From an uncultured Lysobacteraceae bacterium (GTDB lineage Bacteria > Pseudomonadota > Gammaproteobacteria > Xanthomonadales > Rhodanobacteraceae): a stretch of 7,867 bases of DNA. The notes beneath the pieces are model-generated. The model saw only the letters and a list, made by a program, of their open reading frames with translations, was not told where the DNA came from and did no database searches. The translations under genes and the position numbers were made by a program. The stretch's first letter is position 1. Each line of letters begins with the position of its first letter. The stretch spans positions 1 through 7,867 of the forward strand of contig CAMLLF010000156.1 in assembly GCA_946480705.1 (NCBI GenBank). Reading direction: 5' to 3'. This document shows, in pieces, positions 6,773 through 7,867 of the stretch.

Positions 6773-6800
6773 ATTGTAGCGAGGCCGCCTGTGCGTTCGA
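6773..6800 (-). promoter_or_regulatory. Putative sigma-70 promoter of the dinB-like gene
   Basis: On the minus strand TACAAT (6773-6778) is a one-mismatch -10, in the context CTACAATCG. TCGAAC (6795-6800), 16 bp upstream, is a weak -35 with three matches. The leader would be about 60 bases. It lies in the 160-bp gap after the dehydrogenase stop, in keeping with independent transcription. Confidence 0.5.
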
Positions 6801-6868
6801 GCGAATTCAGCGTGATGCTCGCCCGGCGTCTGGCTTCGCGGAATTCACGACGTGACTGCCGGGCAGCG

Positions 6869-7722
6869 TCAAGCCGGCGTGGATGCAAACGCATGCACGA
6901 CGGCAGCCATGTCGTCGTAGCCATGGCCTGCTGCGAGGGCGCTGCGATAGAGCGCAGCGCACTGACGGATCAACGGCGCGCTGCTGCCGGTGTCGTCGCA
7001 CTGGGCCAGCACCAGTTCGGCGATGGTGCTGACGTCGCGAATCGCGGCCTGCGGTGAAAAATCCGCGCGCACGAGTTTTTCCAGCTTCGTGCGAGACACC
7101 GCGCTGGCCATTGGGCCCGCATCCAGAACCTCGCGAAGCACATCCAGATCGACGCCGGCACGGCGAGCGGCATGCGCGGTCTCGGCGAGCACGGTCACCA
7201 TGCCGATCAGGTAGTGATTGGCCGCGAGCTTCATGCGCAGCGCGCCAGGCACGACCCCGCAGCGGAATACGCGAGTACACAGGGAATCGAGCAACGGAAG
7301 GACCCGGGCTATGTCGTCATCATGCCCCGCCACCATGCCGACCAGCTGCCCGTGCGTGGCCGGCACGCGCGATCCCGAAACGGGCGCCTCGACGTACGCG
7401 CCGCCCGCTGCGACGATGTCGCGCTGCAAGTCGTGCGAATACGCCGGCGATGTCGTTCCCAGGTGGACGATCGTCTTCCCGCAGACATGCCTCGCAAATG
7501 CCGGCGTTCCGCGTTCGAGCACGGCATCGACGGCGTTGCGGTCGAGCAGCATCAGCGCTCGAACAGGCCGCGACTGGACCTCGCATGTTCCGCGCCGAGC
7601 TGCACGAGCGCTTCGCATTTCCCGGCGGAACGGTTCCAGACGACCAGCGGAATGCCGGCGCGCAGCAGATTGGTCGCCATGGGCTCGCCCATGTGGCCGA
7701 TGCCGACGAAGCCGATCTTCAT
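6869..7722 (-). pseudogene. Frameshifted NAD(P)-dependent beta-hydroxyacid dehydrogenase (3-hydroxyisobutyrate dehydrogenase family)
   Basis: The family oxidises beta-hydroxyacids, or reduces their semialdehydes, with NAD(P). The N-terminus is read from ATG 7722: MKIGFVGIGHMGEPMATNLL holds the GxGxxG dinucleotide site, and VVWNRS ends the second strand. This frame stops at TGA 7554-7552 after 56 residues (GLFER-stop). The rest is in another frame, from about ALMLLDRNAVDAVLERG to the TGA at 6869: HLGTTSPAYS, the substrate-binding EAPVSGSR, GALRMKLAANHYL with the family's essential Lys, and DAGPMASAVSR. All other family parts are present, so one short indel separates the halves. The strand usually written as CDVV(F/I)LML is lost at the junction, suggesting a deletion of about 16 bases, perhaps between GCTG repeats. 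Start ATG overlaps the upstream gene's stop (ATGA), so the two were co-transcribed. A re-start giving a protein without the Rossmann N-terminus would hardly be active. Confidence 0.8.
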
Positions 7723-7867
7723 AAGATCGTTTCCGCCTCGAACAGCGGTTCGCCGAACAGGCGCTTTCGCAGAAAGGCGATCACGTCGTCGCGCGCGCGT
7801 ATCGTCGGCTCGCCGTCCGCATCGATCAGATGCGCCGTCAGCACGCTGTGCGGGCTGGCCACGATCT
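7719..7867 (-). CDS. C-terminal end of an unidentified protein (5' part beyond window)
   Basis: The frame enters from the right edge and ends at TGA 7721-7719, giving about 48 residues, including VLTAHLIDADGEPTIRAR, DDVIAFLRKRLFG and the end EAETIL. The composition is that of a real soluble protein, but I do not recognise the family from this tail. Its stop overlaps the dehydrogenase start as ATGA, so the two form an operon with coupled translation. Confidence 0.6.
   Translation of the reverse strand, partial: IVASPHSVLTAHLIDADGEPTIRARDDVIAFLRKRLFGEPLFEAETIL

Noticed and set aside
6709..6924. Longer start for the dinB-like gene at 6924
   Set aside because: It would overlap the dehydrogenase end and add about 70 residues unlike the family; a promoter -10 lies inside the extension.
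1..7867. CRISPR arrays, tRNA or rRNA genes, insertion sequences
   Set aside because: No regularly spaced long repeats, tRNA-like cloverleaf or rRNA signature, or transposase coding sequence was seen on either strand.

Overview
The window is GC-rich (roughly 70%). Its gene types, a CadC/ToxR-like regulator with a large TPR-bearing periplasmic part and a REP palindrome pair with GTAG heads, suggest a gammaproteobacterium of the Xanthomonadales (Lysobacter / Rhodanobacter / Dokdonella kind of genome). This placement is inferred from style of sequence, not from a marker gene.

Layout. (1) Positions 1-1656, minus strand: most of a secreted N-acetylmuramoyl-L-alanine amidase, whose C-terminus runs off the left edge. 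It has a signal peptide, a degenerate lysozyme/transglycosylase-like helical domain, a zinc Amidase_2 domain with all ligands visible, and a C-terminal beta-rich module. (2) 1657-2283: a divergent intergenic region with a tandem 11-bp repeat upstream of the amidase and a putative promoter for the regulator. (3) 2284-4701, plus strand: an 805-aa membrane-bound one-component regulator with an OmpR-type winged helix, one TM segment, and a periplasmic TPR-type sensor part. (4) 4719-4744: a perfect 26-bp palindrome between convergent genes. (5) 4751-5749, minus strand: an exported protein of unknown family with eight cysteines in the mature part. (6) 5750-6207: a leader region with a 12-bp GC hairpin, four phased GAATC/GAATG repeats related to those upstream of the amidase, and an inverted REP pair (REPIN). 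(7) 6208-6708, minus strand: a DinB/YfiT-like metal-dependent protein with its own promoter. (8) 6869-7722, minus strand: a beta-hydroxyacid dehydrogenase gene (3-hydroxyisobutyrate dehydrogenase family) broken by a frameshift near 7552. It overlaps by ATGA the end of another minus-strand gene that enters from the right edge.

The most interesting reading is that genes 1-3 form a unit. A winged-helix regulator of the type that binds phased direct repeats sits between two secreted-protein genes. Both of these carry, 150-205 bp upstream of their start codons, a near-identical 19-bp element (TTGGAATCG-N3-TGGAATG) whose repeats are spaced 11 bp apart. The sequence repeat is directly visible; its recognition by this regulator is inference. 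The unit would be a surface-sensing regulator controlling a cell-wall hydrolase and a cysteine-rich secreted partner. The right-hand part (DinB, broken dehydrogenase) looks like ordinary, partly decaying accessory gene content.
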